A stretch of DNA of 64,000 nucleotides from CAYFLR01 sp964343805 (GTDB taxonomy: Bacteria; Bdellovibrionota_B; Oligoflexia; CAYFLR01): NCBI GenBank assembly GCA_964343805.1, contig CAYFLR010000019.1, positions 24,138-88,137 on the forward strand, read 5' to 3'. Below are positions 9,220-17,891 of this stretch, one piece after another; positions within the stretch are counted from its first letter, which is position 1; each line of letters starts with the position of its first letter. The notes below the pieces were generated by a model. That model was not told the DNA's origin, did not search any database, and worked only from the letters and a program-made list of their open reading frames with translations. Position numbers and translations under genes: made by a program.

Positions 9220-9918
9220 TTATGATGCTGCACGAACAGTTGATTTCTTTTTTTCCTTTACAGAAAATAGCTTGGTCACTGATTTGTATTTCTTTAGGTT
9301 CCCAGGAATATCACTGATACTCAACTTTTGATTCTTTTTGTATAAGATCACCACTTTCCCAGCTCCTTCCATATCAAAATCATCCATCCGTTCACAGTGA
9401 GAGAGAAGTTTCCGATTAAAAGTTTCCCGAATTTTCTTTTCATCTTTTCCTCTTAAAAGAAACTTCTTTGAAAAGGTAGGATGGGAAGAAAAATCAATAT
9501 CCTGATAGCCAAAGGCTTTACCAATATTGTGAATGAAGTTTTGTCTGTTTAATGTAAAACCAGGAAGTCTCCAGTCCGATGACTTAAATGCCATAACTGT
9601 CATGGAATGATAACGAGAGTTCCTTCCTCCACCGGTTTTATACGAGTAGTCAAAAATACAGACCTGCATATCTTTTTGTTTTTTTGTAATAAGATTATTG
9701 TAGTCGTTGTTGTAACCTTCTTCAAATAATTCAAAGTCACTTGTGTGGAATGGAAGGTGATCTTCCGCATCTTCGTAAAAATTCATTCCCATGTGCTTCG
9801 CTAGCTCTCGCATTTTCTTGGTACGGATTTTTTTAAACTGATGAATAATTAAAAACATGAAACCAAAAGCAACCAAGGACCCAATTATTTCACCAACACT
9901 TTCAAATCCACCGCTCAT
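9220..9918 (-). CDS. uncharacterised membrane-anchored protein
   Basis: A 232-residue protein with one N-terminal membrane helix (residues about 8-26, IIGSLVAFGFMFLIIHQF) followed by a basic KKIRTKKMRE stretch, so the bulk is probably cytoplasmic. The soluble part carries features I associate with a widespread but unnamed family: an FDYSYKTGGG segment, WRLPGFTLNRQNFIHNIG, DIDFSSHPTFSKKFLLRGKDE and KVVILYKK. No catalytic motif is evident. It lies downstream of the flagellar operon after two hairpins (9937-10116), so it may be read through or separately transcribed. A flagellar role is not supported by sequence. GAAGAGAG precedes the ATG. Confidence 0.7.
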   Translation of the reverse strand: MSGGFESVGEIIGSLVAFGFMFLIIHQFKKIRTKKMRELAKHMGMNFYEDAEDHLPFHTSDFELFEEGYNNDYNNLITKKQKDMQVCIFDYSYKTGGGRNSRYHSMTVMAFKSSDWRLPGFTLNRQNFIHNIGKAFGYQDIDFSSHPTFSKKFLLRGKDEKKIRETFNRKLLSHCERMDDFDMEGAGKVVILYKKNQKLSISDIPGNLKKYKSVTKLFSVKEKKKSTVRAAS

Positions 9919-9936
9919 AATAAATCTCTCTTCACG

Positions 9937-9956
9937 AAAAAGGGCCGACTCCCTTT
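9937..9956 (-). terminator. terminator-like hairpin with a competing stem
   Basis: Minus strand: AAAGGG (9956-9951) pairs with CCCTTT (9944-9939) around AGTCGG and runs into TTTTTC. The same AAAG can instead pair with an upstream CTTT, so the two stems are mutually exclusive. It lies between flgE and the 9220-9918 gene, and could end or attenuate flagellar read-through. Confidence 0.4.
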
Positions 9957-9987
9957 GGTTGAAAGCCGACCCATAATTAAAACAAGG

Positions 9988-10116
9988 AGTTGGCTAACAA
10001 AAACACGCGTCAGCAAGGCGGGGAAAAAAGTCTCTAAAAGACAGTACATAAGAAAGTACGGCTTTTAGAAGACTTTTTAAACCAACACAGCTGACGTGTG
10101 TTTTAGGACGCCAACT
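9988..10116 (-). repeat. 129-nt nested inverted repeat just after flgE
   Basis: Four nested complementary blocks: AGTTGGC (9988-9994) with GCCAACT (10110-10116); a 15-base arm 10000-10014 with 10090-10104 (one mismatch); a 17-base arm 10024-10040 with 10062-10078 (one bulge or mismatch); and GTAC (10044-10047) with GTAC (10056-10059). The element starts 5 bases past the flgE stop codon and fills most of the 203-base gap. It could be a 3' stabiliser or terminator of the flagellar mRNA, a small structured RNA, or a MITE-like insertion. Confidence 0.75.
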
Positions 10117-10121
10117 AGTTA

Positions 10122-11438
10122 TTAACGTTTCAAGTTCACAACTTCTTCAATCATACTGTCTGTAGTTGTAATACAACGTGAATTCGCCTGGAAACCCCTC
10201 TGGGTCATAATCATTTTCACAAACTGTTGGGCTAAGTCCACATTGGATTCCTCCAAGGAAGAGGAGTAAACACTTCCCCGGTCTCCTGATTGAGCTAATC
10301 CCAAACTAGGTGGTCCTGATTCCACTGTGGAGTAGAAAGACGCCATACCACCCTTTTTGAGTCCACGGACATTATTGAAGGATGCCAGTGCCACCGCTCC
10401 AATCTGCCGCTCAATACCGTTGGAGAATACACCCTTGATGGTTCCATCGAGGTCGATCTTCAAGGTTTTCAAGTTTCCAGTCTCATAACCATCTTGCTGA
10501 TGAGTTACAACTGAGGAAACTGAAGCATTAGAAGTGGCTTGACCCATTCCATCTCCATCCTCAGTTTCGATATTCACACCAAAGTCAAAGGAGATCTTCT
10601 GCTCTTGCTCTACCCCGCCTTTGAAGTTTACGAGGGACTCTTCATATTCCTCGTTGAGGAGCTTACCATCTTTATCAAAGGAAATGATCCCTCCACCAAA
10701 CTTATTAAAAACACCATCTTCTCCGCCCACAATATCTTTGCCATCCACTCCGGCAAAAAATTGCCATTTATTTTCATCCCCTTCTAGCTTCTTGAAATAC
10801 ATTTGTACTTCATGGGCACTTCCCGCTGAGTCAAATACGGTGGAAGAGGTGGAGAAGTTACTTGTTTGCTCAGGCCTAGCCGCATCAAAATCTTCAGTTG
10901 GTGCTTTGGATCTCACATCCAAGTTTACAATCATCTTAAGGTCACTGGTTTTATTAGGAGGAAGGTTCGTTTTAATCACCCTAACTGGAGACAAACTGGG
11001 TCGGAGCCGTCCTGTTCGGTCTGCCATATAGCCTTGAATTCGTCCTTGGTTGTTGTCCACCAAGTAGCCCTCTTTATCAAAATGGAAGATTCCCTGCCGG
11101 GTATAGAAATAACCTCCACTATCTGCCGCCGTCGCTGCCCTATTTTTAACAATAAAGAAACCGTCTCCTTGTATTGCCATATCTGTTAAACCATTGGTAC
11201 CCGTTAAACCCCCTTGACTAAACATAGATGAGGTGTTTCTTAAACGAGAACCCCTACCGATCTGGGCAAAACTAGAACCGCCACCTAAGTCCATGGATAG
11301 CATATCCTCAAACTCACCACGGTCATACTTAAAACCCTTGGTATTACTGTTTGCAATGTTGTTTGCAATAATACCCATGTTATCGGCGTTGGTGGAAAGT
11401 CCCGTTACTCCCGTATACAAGGCTTGCGAAATTGGCAT
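10122..11438 (-). CDS. flgE: flagellar hook protein FlgE
   Basis: The hook protein forms the curved universal joint between rod and filament. The 438-residue product has the N-terminal rod/hook signature ANNIANSNTKGFK (residues 25-37), MAIQGDGFFIV typical of the hook family, a central variable domain, and the C-terminal D0 helix SNVDLAQQFVKMIMTQRGFQ. It is the last gene of the flagellar operon, 50 bases downstream of flgD, with AAGGAG before the ATG. A 129-nt hairpin follows the stop codon. Confidence 0.96.
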   Translation of the reverse strand: MPISQALYTGVTGLSTNADNMGIIANNIANSNTKGFKYDRGEFEDMLSMDLGGGSSFAQIGRGSRLRNTSSMFSQGGLTGTNGLTDMAIQGDGFFIVKNRAATAADSGGYFYTRQGIFHFDKEGYLVDNNQGRIQGYMADRTGRLRPSLSPVRVIKTNLPPNKTSDLKMIVNLDVRSKAPTEDFDAARPEQTSNFSTSSTVFDSAGSAHEVQMYFKKLEGDENKWQFFAGVDGKDIVGGEDGVFNKFGGGIISFDKDGKLLNEEYEESLVNFKGGVEQEQKISFDFGVNIETEDGDGMGQATSNASVSSVVTHQQDGYETGNLKTLKIDLDGTIKGVFSNGIERQIGAVALASFNNVRGLKKGGMASFYSTVESGPPSLGLAQSGDRGSVYSSSLEESNVDLAQQFVKMIMTQRGFQANSRCITTTDSMIEEVVNLKR

Positions 11439-11488
11439 AAACTAAGCTCCTTATCCAAAAAGTTAAAACCTTTTTTTGACCCTTTTAT

Positions 11489-12631
11489 TTAAGCTAACGC
11501 ACTGTCACGTAACCGGTTAAATTGAACCGGCTTAAAAACCGGCGAAGCCGGTGCATAACTATTCTTTTTCTTCACCACTTTTTCAACAGATGGCTTTTCT
11601 TCCTTTTTCTCTACTGGAGTGGTCTGTGGTTCTTCTGCTGCGGCCACTTTTTTGTCTTGGCCTAAGGCGGAAGGAACTGGTATTTCCATCATGTTTCCCT
11701 CTTTTTTAGACTTAGCTGGCCCACTTTGAGGAAGCACTTTGGCCTGTTCCTTTTTAATTTGCTCCACTTGCTCTTTTATCTTCACGGATTGAACTTCATT
11801 AATGGGAATTCGACCTAAATCAGTTAAAAAGACCGGCTTTCCACCTAAGGCTGCAACCCCTTTTACTTCAGAGAAGTTTTTCACGGAAACTTGAGCATTT
11901 TTTCCTTCCACATCAGTGGCTTCTACTTCGTAATAGAAAAGTCCGTTGCCATTATCTCTACCATCCGCCGATTTTCCGTCCCAGGTGATACTATTTTGCC
12001 CCTTCTTTAAAGAGGAGATGGGAATCTGTTTAATCACCTGTCCCATATCATCTCTCACCTTGAGAGTTCCTTTGGTCACATCCCGGTCTAAATTGAAATG
12101 TGCTTTGATGGGCTCACCGGTATAATTAAGTTTTCCGCCTTCAATCTCAATCATCTTGCCAATGTAATTCACCATGTCGTGTTCATTGGATTGATTATTA
12201 ATTTGATTGAGTTTTTCAACCCCTTTGGCGACTCCCATGAGCTGCTCTAAACTATTAAACTGGGCCATTTGCTGAGCGAGTTCAATATTGTCAAGTGGCT
12301 TAGTGGGATCTTGCACCTTTAGCTGAGTGATGAAGAGATTTAAAAAATCATCCTTATCCAACTCTTTTTTATGGATAGGGTTATCTTTTCCATATCTTCC
12401 GCCCCCTTTATTATAGGCGTCTAATACATCTTTTCCTTCAGCGTTTCTCTCTTTAATGGCCCTCTCTCTTGCCTCCTCAATGGAAGAACGTTGCACCAAT
12501 TTAGCAAAATCCATAGGTGGTTGCTTCACCATTTCAGTGGCCTTATGCTCTTCTTTCATAGGGCCTGCCATCCCTTGCTTTTGAGCTGCCATTAATTGTT
12601 TTGCTACGCTACCAGCGTTTGGTGCGATCAT
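11489..12631 (-). CDS. flgD: flagellar hook cap / hook assembly protein FlgD
   Basis: FlgD caps the growing hook and guides FlgE polymerisation. The conserved export and assembly motif DKDDFLNLFITQLKVQDP is at residues 92-109, followed by NIELAQQMAQFNSLEQL. The middle (about 160-265) is the FlgD Ig-like region, including TWDGKSADGRDNGNGLFYYE. At 380 residues it is much longer than the roughly 230 of enteric FlgD, with about 90 extra residues before the motif and a Lys/Pro-rich C-terminal tail of about 110. It lies between fliK (15 bases upstream) and flgE, with GGGAGA before the ATG. Confidence 0.94.
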   Translation of the reverse strand: MIAPNAGSVAKQLMAAQKQGMAGPMKEEHKATEMVKQPPMDFAKLVQRSSIEEARERAIKERNAEGKDVLDAYNKGGGRYGKDNPIHKKELDKDDFLNLFITQLKVQDPTKPLDNIELAQQMAQFNSLEQLMGVAKGVEKLNQINNQSNEHDMVNYIGKMIEIEGGKLNYTGEPIKAHFNLDRDVTKGTLKVRDDMGQVIKQIPISSLKKGQNSITWDGKSADGRDNGNGLFYYEVEATDVEGKNAQVSVKNFSEVKGVAALGGKPVFLTDLGRIPINEVQSVKIKEQVEQIKKEQAKVLPQSGPAKSKKEGNMMEIPVPSALGQDKKVAAAEEPQTTPVEKKEEKPSVEKVVKKKNSYAPASPVFKPVQFNRLRDSALA

Positions 12632-12646
12632 TTGTTCTCCCTATTC

Positions 12647-15253
12647 CTAAGCTTGCACACTCACTCGATCTTTACTGATATAAGATCGGGTGGCTTTCTT
12701 TGTCTGTTTTTGTATGGTCTGCTCTTGTTTTTTCTCATCTTGAAAGACGGTAAATTCCGTACTGCTCTCTTCGTGGCCTTCTCTCTTTTCTTCGAGATCC
12801 TCTTCACTGGAAGCGGACTCTCCACCCACGGTGACATTCAATTCTTCAAATTCCATATTTTGGCTTTGGAGTGATTCTCGTAAACGATCCATGTTTCCTT
12901 CTAGCATCTGTCTCACTTCGGGAGAATCTACCACCACATCCAGTTTCACAATTTTATCATGGACACTGATATTTACTGCCATCTTGCCATACTGGTCTGG
13001 CTTTAAAATAAGACGGGCCGTTCCACCACCGGACTTCACTTGCAGTTCGGTTTTCTCTACTATTTTATCGATCATGGCTTTGATGTTTTCTGCTCGATCA
13101 TTGCCAAAGTCAATTTGTTCAGCAGCAGGTCCCGTTCTCACAGCCCCCGCCTTGACCATAGAAGGCCGTTCCACACTAAATAAAGGAGCGTCTTTCACCG
13201 CTTCTTTAGGAGCATCGCTTCTGCTCAAATCCACCTTATCTAGTTTCTGATAAGAGAACTCATTTCGTTGTTGCTCTTGTCCTTGACCGCTAAAGGACTC
13301 TTCTCCAGTTGTAAAAGTATCAGTGGGCATTAAATCACTGGCTTTTGCTGCACCCAAGCTTTGTGATTTTATTAAAGTGGAGTCCATTTTGGTTTCCGAC
13401 TTTAAATTGAAAGCTGGTTTAATGCCCTCGGTAAAAGTTTCTGAAAAAGGATTTTCTCCCTCAGACTTATTTGTTCCCATTGGATTTGTGGGTGTTTGTA
13501 CCTCTTCCACCACCGGCTCTCTTGTAATGAGACTCTCTTTAGTTTCCAAAAATTTGGCCATTGCCATATTGTCAGACATGACCATTTTTTCTGGGCTCAT
13601 TGTGGGTTTTTGACCCATGACTTTTTGATCTAAAATGGGCATCTCTTCCCTTGGAAAAGAAAATGCGCCTTCACCCGTTAAGGGGGAGTAAATTTCATTT
13701 TCAGGTGTTTGCATCATAAATGTATTAGGCAGAGCTGAGGTATTACTCGTATTGGTAAAGAGATTCTGCTGAATCATTTCTGGATTTTGCATAGGTGATT
13801 GCAAAGGAATCATCTGCTCTTTGGTTACAATTTCACGCTCAGGAGAAATCATACCCTCTTTAATAGGCATTCCATATTCTTGCTGCCCTGTCCAAAGCTC
13901 TCTCTTGGAGTTCATGAACTCAGGACTCAATGTCTCTTTTTCCTGCCCCATCATATCAAGTGGTAACTTCTGAGCTATCTCCTCGGATTGAAGAGGTTGG
14001 ACATTCATTTGAGTAGCTTGTTTTGATATAACACCCTCAACTAGAGCCTGACCCTCTCCCCCTGCCTTCATTGCAAATAAAGGTAAGGAAGTTTGATCCG
14101 CATTAGCTTGCACTAGAGCATCATCAGAGATTATCTGGCCATCTTTTCCCATTGTTCCATGTGAAACCTCACCAGGGTCACGTAAATAGTTCATTTGCTT
14201 GGGAGCCATGGCCCCTGGCATTCCACTGGTGGCAGCAATGGCTTCTCGAAGTTTATTTTGAATTGCGGGTGGAATTTGCTTATTACTATTTAAATACTCT
14301 TTAGTCTCGATCACCCTTTGTTTTTTATTGCTTTGAGGATCGGGCTTATTCATGGTGAGTTTACCATCTGATTCATCCACCTCTTGCAGTTTTCCAATCT
14401 GATCAGGTCGAATTCCTCTTTTGCGATGGGCCCTCGTGATATAGGTGGTTAAATCGCCCGCCTCAATATTTTTCTTCATGATTTGCAGTTCAGTTCGAAT
14501 CGCTCCAGCATCCAAGCCCAATCCTCTTAATAGACTCTTAAGACCAATCTCTTGATTGGGATCGATATTGAATGCGGCGGTTAATTCTTCAGGAGAAATG
14601 TTGGTAACTCCTATTTCTGCTAACCATTCACCGGGAGTTCTTTTTTGAGAAAACACATCTCTGACATCACTATTTAAAACAGATTTAACCAGTTTATTAG
14701 AACTGATGGTTTCCACTAATTGAGAGGCTCCGCCCTCGACTAAAGAGAAATCTCCATTTAAAATGGCCAAAATGGGCGCTTCCTGTAGAACCACTTTCTG
14801 CTTTTCTTTCATGGATGGAATCTCTCTGAGAGAGACCTCTTCACTCGGTTTATCCATTTTTGCAATATTTTTACCTTGAGGAGCTTCTGTCTTCTCAATA
14901 AATTTAGTTTGCTTAGCTCTTCTTCTCACAGGAGCTTCGGTAGGTTCTTTAGGCGCTTTTTGAGCAGATCTTTCCACCTTTTCGGACCGTTCAGGTCTTG
15001 GTGGAGTTTTCTTTTTCACCGGGGCTTCTTCGCGCTCTCTTGGTTTTGCGGCTGGAGATTGTTTTTCTTTCAGTTTGAATTCTTTTTTCTTTGGTGCTGG
15101 TTTTTCGGCTTTCTCTAGATGCTGAGCAAAAGACTTATTATCTTTTGCCTTATCATTTACAACAGGTGCTGGGCTCTGGCTTGGCTTTACCAAATCCATT
15201 GTGCCCGACATCATCAATTGAGCTGAGTCAAAACTTTTACCGTTCTGTATCAT
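12647..15253 (-). CDS. fliK: flagellar hook-length control protein FliK
   Basis: FliK measures hook length and switches export specificity. The 868-residue protein (start at 15253, with AAGGA 8 bases upstream; an ATG at 15325 is in frame but would add a spurious hydrophobic leader) is about twice the enteric length. The N-terminal part is Pro/Lys/Glu-rich, then long Met/Gln-rich disordered sequence. The conserved C-terminal domain (about residues 735-815, TARLILKPDQYGKMAVNIS and SPEVRQMLEGNMDRLRESL) identifies it. Position between the motE-like gene and flgD supports the call. In FliK the length of the disordered part sets hook length, so a longer hook is a testable expectation. Confidence 0.9.
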   Translation of the reverse strand: MIQNGKSFDSAQLMMSGTMDLVKPSQSPAPVVNDKAKDNKSFAQHLEKAEKPAPKKKEFKLKEKQSPAAKPREREEAPVKKKTPPRPERSEKVERSAQKAPKEPTEAPVRRRAKQTKFIEKTEAPQGKNIAKMDKPSEEVSLREIPSMKEKQKVVLQEAPILAILNGDFSLVEGGASQLVETISSNKLVKSVLNSDVRDVFSQKRTPGEWLAEIGVTNISPEELTAAFNIDPNQEIGLKSLLRGLGLDAGAIRTELQIMKKNIEAGDLTTYITRAHRKRGIRPDQIGKLQEVDESDGKLTMNKPDPQSNKKQRVIETKEYLNSNKQIPPAIQNKLREAIAATSGMPGAMAPKQMNYLRDPGEVSHGTMGKDGQIISDDALVQANADQTSLPLFAMKAGGEGQALVEGVISKQATQMNVQPLQSEEIAQKLPLDMMGQEKETLSPEFMNSKRELWTGQQEYGMPIKEGMISPEREIVTKEQMIPLQSPMQNPEMIQQNLFTNTSNTSALPNTFMMQTPENEIYSPLTGEGAFSFPREEMPILDQKVMGQKPTMSPEKMVMSDNMAMAKFLETKESLITREPVVEEVQTPTNPMGTNKSEGENPFSETFTEGIKPAFNLKSETKMDSTLIKSQSLGAAKASDLMPTDTFTTGEESFSGQGQEQQRNEFSYQKLDKVDLSRSDAPKEAVKDAPLFSVERPSMVKAGAVRTGPAAEQIDFGNDRAENIKAMIDKIVEKTELQVKSGGGTARLILKPDQYGKMAVNISVHDKIVKLDVVVDSPEVRQMLEGNMDRLRESLQSQNMEFEELNVTVGGESASSEEDLEEKREGHEESSTEFTVFQDEKKQEQTIQKQTKKATRSYISKDRVSVQA

Positions 15254-15422
15254 GAAAGTCATCCTTAAATAACTGTTAGAAATAGTTAGAAATATTAATA
15301 GCAACATCCGTGCCATAAATTTCATTTTTTTTATTTTTTTGCTAAAGCTTTGAAATTCAGTGCCGATGAAGAGGAAACAGTCTAATTGTAAAGGAAACTT
15401 TATTTTTCAAATTGGGTAAGAT

Positions 15423-16073
15423 TTACCGACTGGTAGGTAATTTTTTGCCGCTTCTTATTCGAGCCAGCTCTTCAGAGTACTCCACCACTTTATCAGTGGA
15501 CATCTTCTCAAACAACTTGGAAACCACGGACTCTTTAAGGTGTAAAAGGAGCTGTATAGCGAGGTTTAGATCCATCTTCTCAAAAGCCGGGGCGGCCTTT
15601 TTTACATCCATTTTACTGTACATTTGCACTAGTTTTTTGAGTCGATCTTTTTTGAGATTGGCCTCTTTGGCCAGAGAATCTTCGTACTCTTTTTTGGTCT
15701 TTTTAATTTCAGCTAACTTCTTCACCAGTCTTTCCTCTGTTTTGGCGAGGAACTTCTCTTTCTCTAAAAGTTTTTCTTCTTTTTCTTTAAGGGCCTTAAA
15801 TTTCTTTTGGTAGTCCTCTTTTTTAATTTCTATTTTGGCAGCATCTTCAGCGGTTGGAAATTCAGCTTTGGGAATAAATTTCCCCTTGGCTTTTTCCTTA
15901 GCTTCCCTCTCTGCTTTAAGTTTGGCCATTTGCTCTTCTTCTTTCTTTTTAGCTTTTTCTTTCAATTCCTCTTGATCAACCGCATAGAGGCTTTTTTCAA
16001 AATAGAGACCACTTGCTACTGAGGTTAAAAGAAGAACTAAAAATAATAGAAATTTGGTGTTAACTTTTGGCAT
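15423..16073 (-). CDS. MotE-like flagellar periplasmic protein
   Basis: A signal peptide or anchor (KFLLFLVLLLTSVASGLYF) is followed by a long charged coiled coil and a C-terminal MgtE_N/MotE-like helical module (LVQMYSKMDVKKAAPAFEKMD... LAIQLLLHLKESVVSKLFEKM), the pattern of MotE, a periplasmic stator chaperone or partner. The start at 16073 is chosen because it gives a short basic N-terminus before the hydrophobic segment; ATGs at 16091 and 16112 are in frame but lie deeper inside fliJ. It overlaps fliJ by 14 bases and precedes fliK by 169 bases. The symbol is withheld because MotE homology is judged only from pattern. Confidence 0.72.
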   Translation of the reverse strand: MPKVNTKFLLFLVLLLTSVASGLYFEKSLYAVDQEELKEKAKKKEEEQMAKLKAEREAKEKAKGKFIPKAEFPTAEDAAKIEIKKEDYQKKFKALKEKEEKLLEKEKFLAKTEERLVKKLAEIKKTKKEYEDSLAKEANLKKDRLKKLVQMYSKMDVKKAAPAFEKMDLNLAIQLLLHLKESVVSKLFEKMSTDKVVEYSEELARIRSGKKLPTSR

Positions 16074-16509
16074 GAGCTGATTTATTTCCATGTTTAAATG
16101 ACGAAAATTCATCCAATTCTTTTCCTTCTATGTGCTTGAACTTCTCTTGATTCTGCTTCAACTCTCTTTTATAGATCTCCTCTAAGATTTTCTCTTGCTT
16201 CTTAGATTTAATGAGTTCCAGTTTTTTAACTTCTATTAGGCTTTTAATTTCATGGATTTCCGCTAATTTGTCTACTATTTTTTGTTTAATTCCTTCAAGG
16301 AATCCCGTGTAGAGGCGTTCATGTTGATAACGTCCGGCAACCAAATGCTCCATCATCTGATCCTTAGTATCAACATATTGATCCCGTAATTCATAGAGTT
16401 CAATTTGAGCTTTTTCTTCGTTACCAAGAAGAAGTTGATATTCTCTTTCGATGGTACTAGAGAGAGTTTCTCGATAGTCTTTTAAGGATTGAAGAGAGAA
16501 TTTAAACAA
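16060..16509 (-). CDS. fliJ: flagellar export protein FliJ
   Basis: FliJ is the coiled-coil stalk inserted in the FliI ATPase ring and an escort for export chaperones. The 149-residue product is almost entirely charged alpha-helix, begins MFKFSLQSLKDYRETL as is typical of FliJ, and lies directly after fliI (14-base gap). Identification rests on the start motif, coiled-coil character, size and position, since FliJ sequences are poorly conserved. Confidence 0.87.
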   Translation of the reverse strand: MFKFSLQSLKDYRETLSSTIEREYQLLLGNEEKAQIELYELRDQYVDTKDQMMEHLVAGRYQHERLYTGFLEGIKQKIVDKLAEIHEIKSLIEVKKLELIKSKKQEKILEEIYKRELKQNQEKFKHIEGKELDEFSSFKHGNKSAHAKS

Positions 16510-16523
16510 ACATTACCTCCAGA

Positions 16524-17891
16524 CTATTGAGCCATTCCCTCACCAGGTATGGTACTATCCAGCCTTGGGGGAAGATTATCTAGATGAACTAGATCCTCTA
16601 AATTCTTAATACTATCATAAAGGGGGGCTTTTTCTTTCATCCCCTGTTTGAGTAGTTTAAATATTGAAGGACGGAGGGAAATGGCTTGGTCTATCTCTCC
16701 ATCACTTCCCGCATTATAGGCACCAATTTCAATAATGGTGCGCGATCGTTCGTAGGTCGAATGTAGCTGTTTTAAACGTAAGGCCATCTGCCAATGTTCA
16801 TCCTTTACGATATCCACCATAACCCTAGATAAACTGGATTCAATATCTATGGCTGGAAAAATTCCTTGCATGGCCAACTCTCTCGATAAAACAATATGAC
16901 CATCTAAAGTTCCCCTCACCGCATCAGTGATGGGATCGTTAAAGTCATCTTGATCCACCAGAACCGTGTAAATTCCTGTAATGGTCCCCTTTCCCGGGCC
17001 GGTTCCAACGCGCTCCAGAAGCTTAGGAATGGTGGAAAAAACAGAAGGTGGATAGCCTTTGGTGGTTGGTGGTTCACCCACGGCAAGGCCAATTTCTCGC
17101 TGAGCATGAGCAAAGCGGGTAATGGAGTCCATCATTAAAAGAACATCTTTTCCTTGGTCTCTAAAATATTCCGCTATGGAAGTGGCTAGATTGGCTCCTC
17201 GCACTCTTAACAAAGGAGATTTATCTGAGGAAACCACCACCACGATACTTCGTTTGAGACCCTCTTCTCCTAAATCTTTCTCAATAAATTCTCGAACCTC
17301 TCTGCCTCGCTCTCCAATGAGAGCAATGACATTGATATCAGCTTTTACATTTTTAGAAATCATACCCATTAACACAGATTTCCCAACACCAGAACCCGCC
17401 ATCAGAGCAACACGCTGCCCCTTACCACAGGTATAAAGACTATTAATGGCCCTGATACCTAGGTCAAGTGGCTCGGCAATGGATTTTTTTAAAATGGGAT
17501 TCGGAGGATCATTGTAGAGAGGATATTGATTTAAATCATCCGGCAGGGGACTTTCATCAATGGGGTTTCCGAGTCCGTCAATCACTCTGCCTAAAAGAGA
17601 TTCGCCCACTAAAATGGTATTATTACCACTTCTAGGTGTGATGGCACTTTGAGTATTTACACCTTTAATAGAACCATAGGGAGCAAGCAGGACTCTATCA
17701 CCGCGAAAGCCCACCACTTCAGACATTAAACTCCGACCTTCATCAGAGGTGACAATGTCACAAATAGTTCCCATTTCAGCACCCGGTAAAAAACCTTCAA
17801 TAACGGTGCCCACTATCTGGCAAACCCGACCTCTCACACTGTAGGAATCTACACTTTGGATCCGGCTTTCAAAAGCATCTAAATCTATCAT
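16524..17891 (-). CDS. fliI: flagellum-specific ATPase FliI
   Basis: F1-beta-like ATPase of the flagellar type III export apparatus. 455 residues; Walker A AGSGVGKS (165-172), Walker B-type VLLMMDSITRFA, and the family signature TKGYPPSVFSTIPKLLER in the T3SS/FliI clade. Catalytic Glu is in GERGREVREF. It abuts fliH directly (stop and start adjacent) and is followed by fliJ, forming the usual H-I-J export module. Confidence 0.97.
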   Translation of the reverse strand: MIDLDAFESRIQSVDSYSVRGRVCQIVGTVIEGFLPGAEMGTICDIVTSDEGRSLMSEVVGFRGDRVLLAPYGSIKGVNTQSAITPRSGNNTILVGESLLGRVIDGLGNPIDESPLPDDLNQYPLYNDPPNPILKKSIAEPLDLGIRAINSLYTCGKGQRVALMAGSGVGKSVLMGMISKNVKADINVIALIGERGREVREFIEKDLGEEGLKRSIVVVVSSDKSPLLRVRGANLATSIAEYFRDQGKDVLLMMDSITRFAHAQREIGLAVGEPPTTKGYPPSVFSTIPKLLERVGTGPGKGTITGIYTVLVDQDDFNDPITDAVRGTLDGHIVLSRELAMQGIFPAIDIESSLSRVMVDIVKDEHWQMALRLKQLHSTYERSRTIIEIGAYNAGSDGEIDQAISLRPSIFKLLKQGMKEKAPLYDSIKNLEDLVHLDNLPPRLDSTIPGEGMAQ

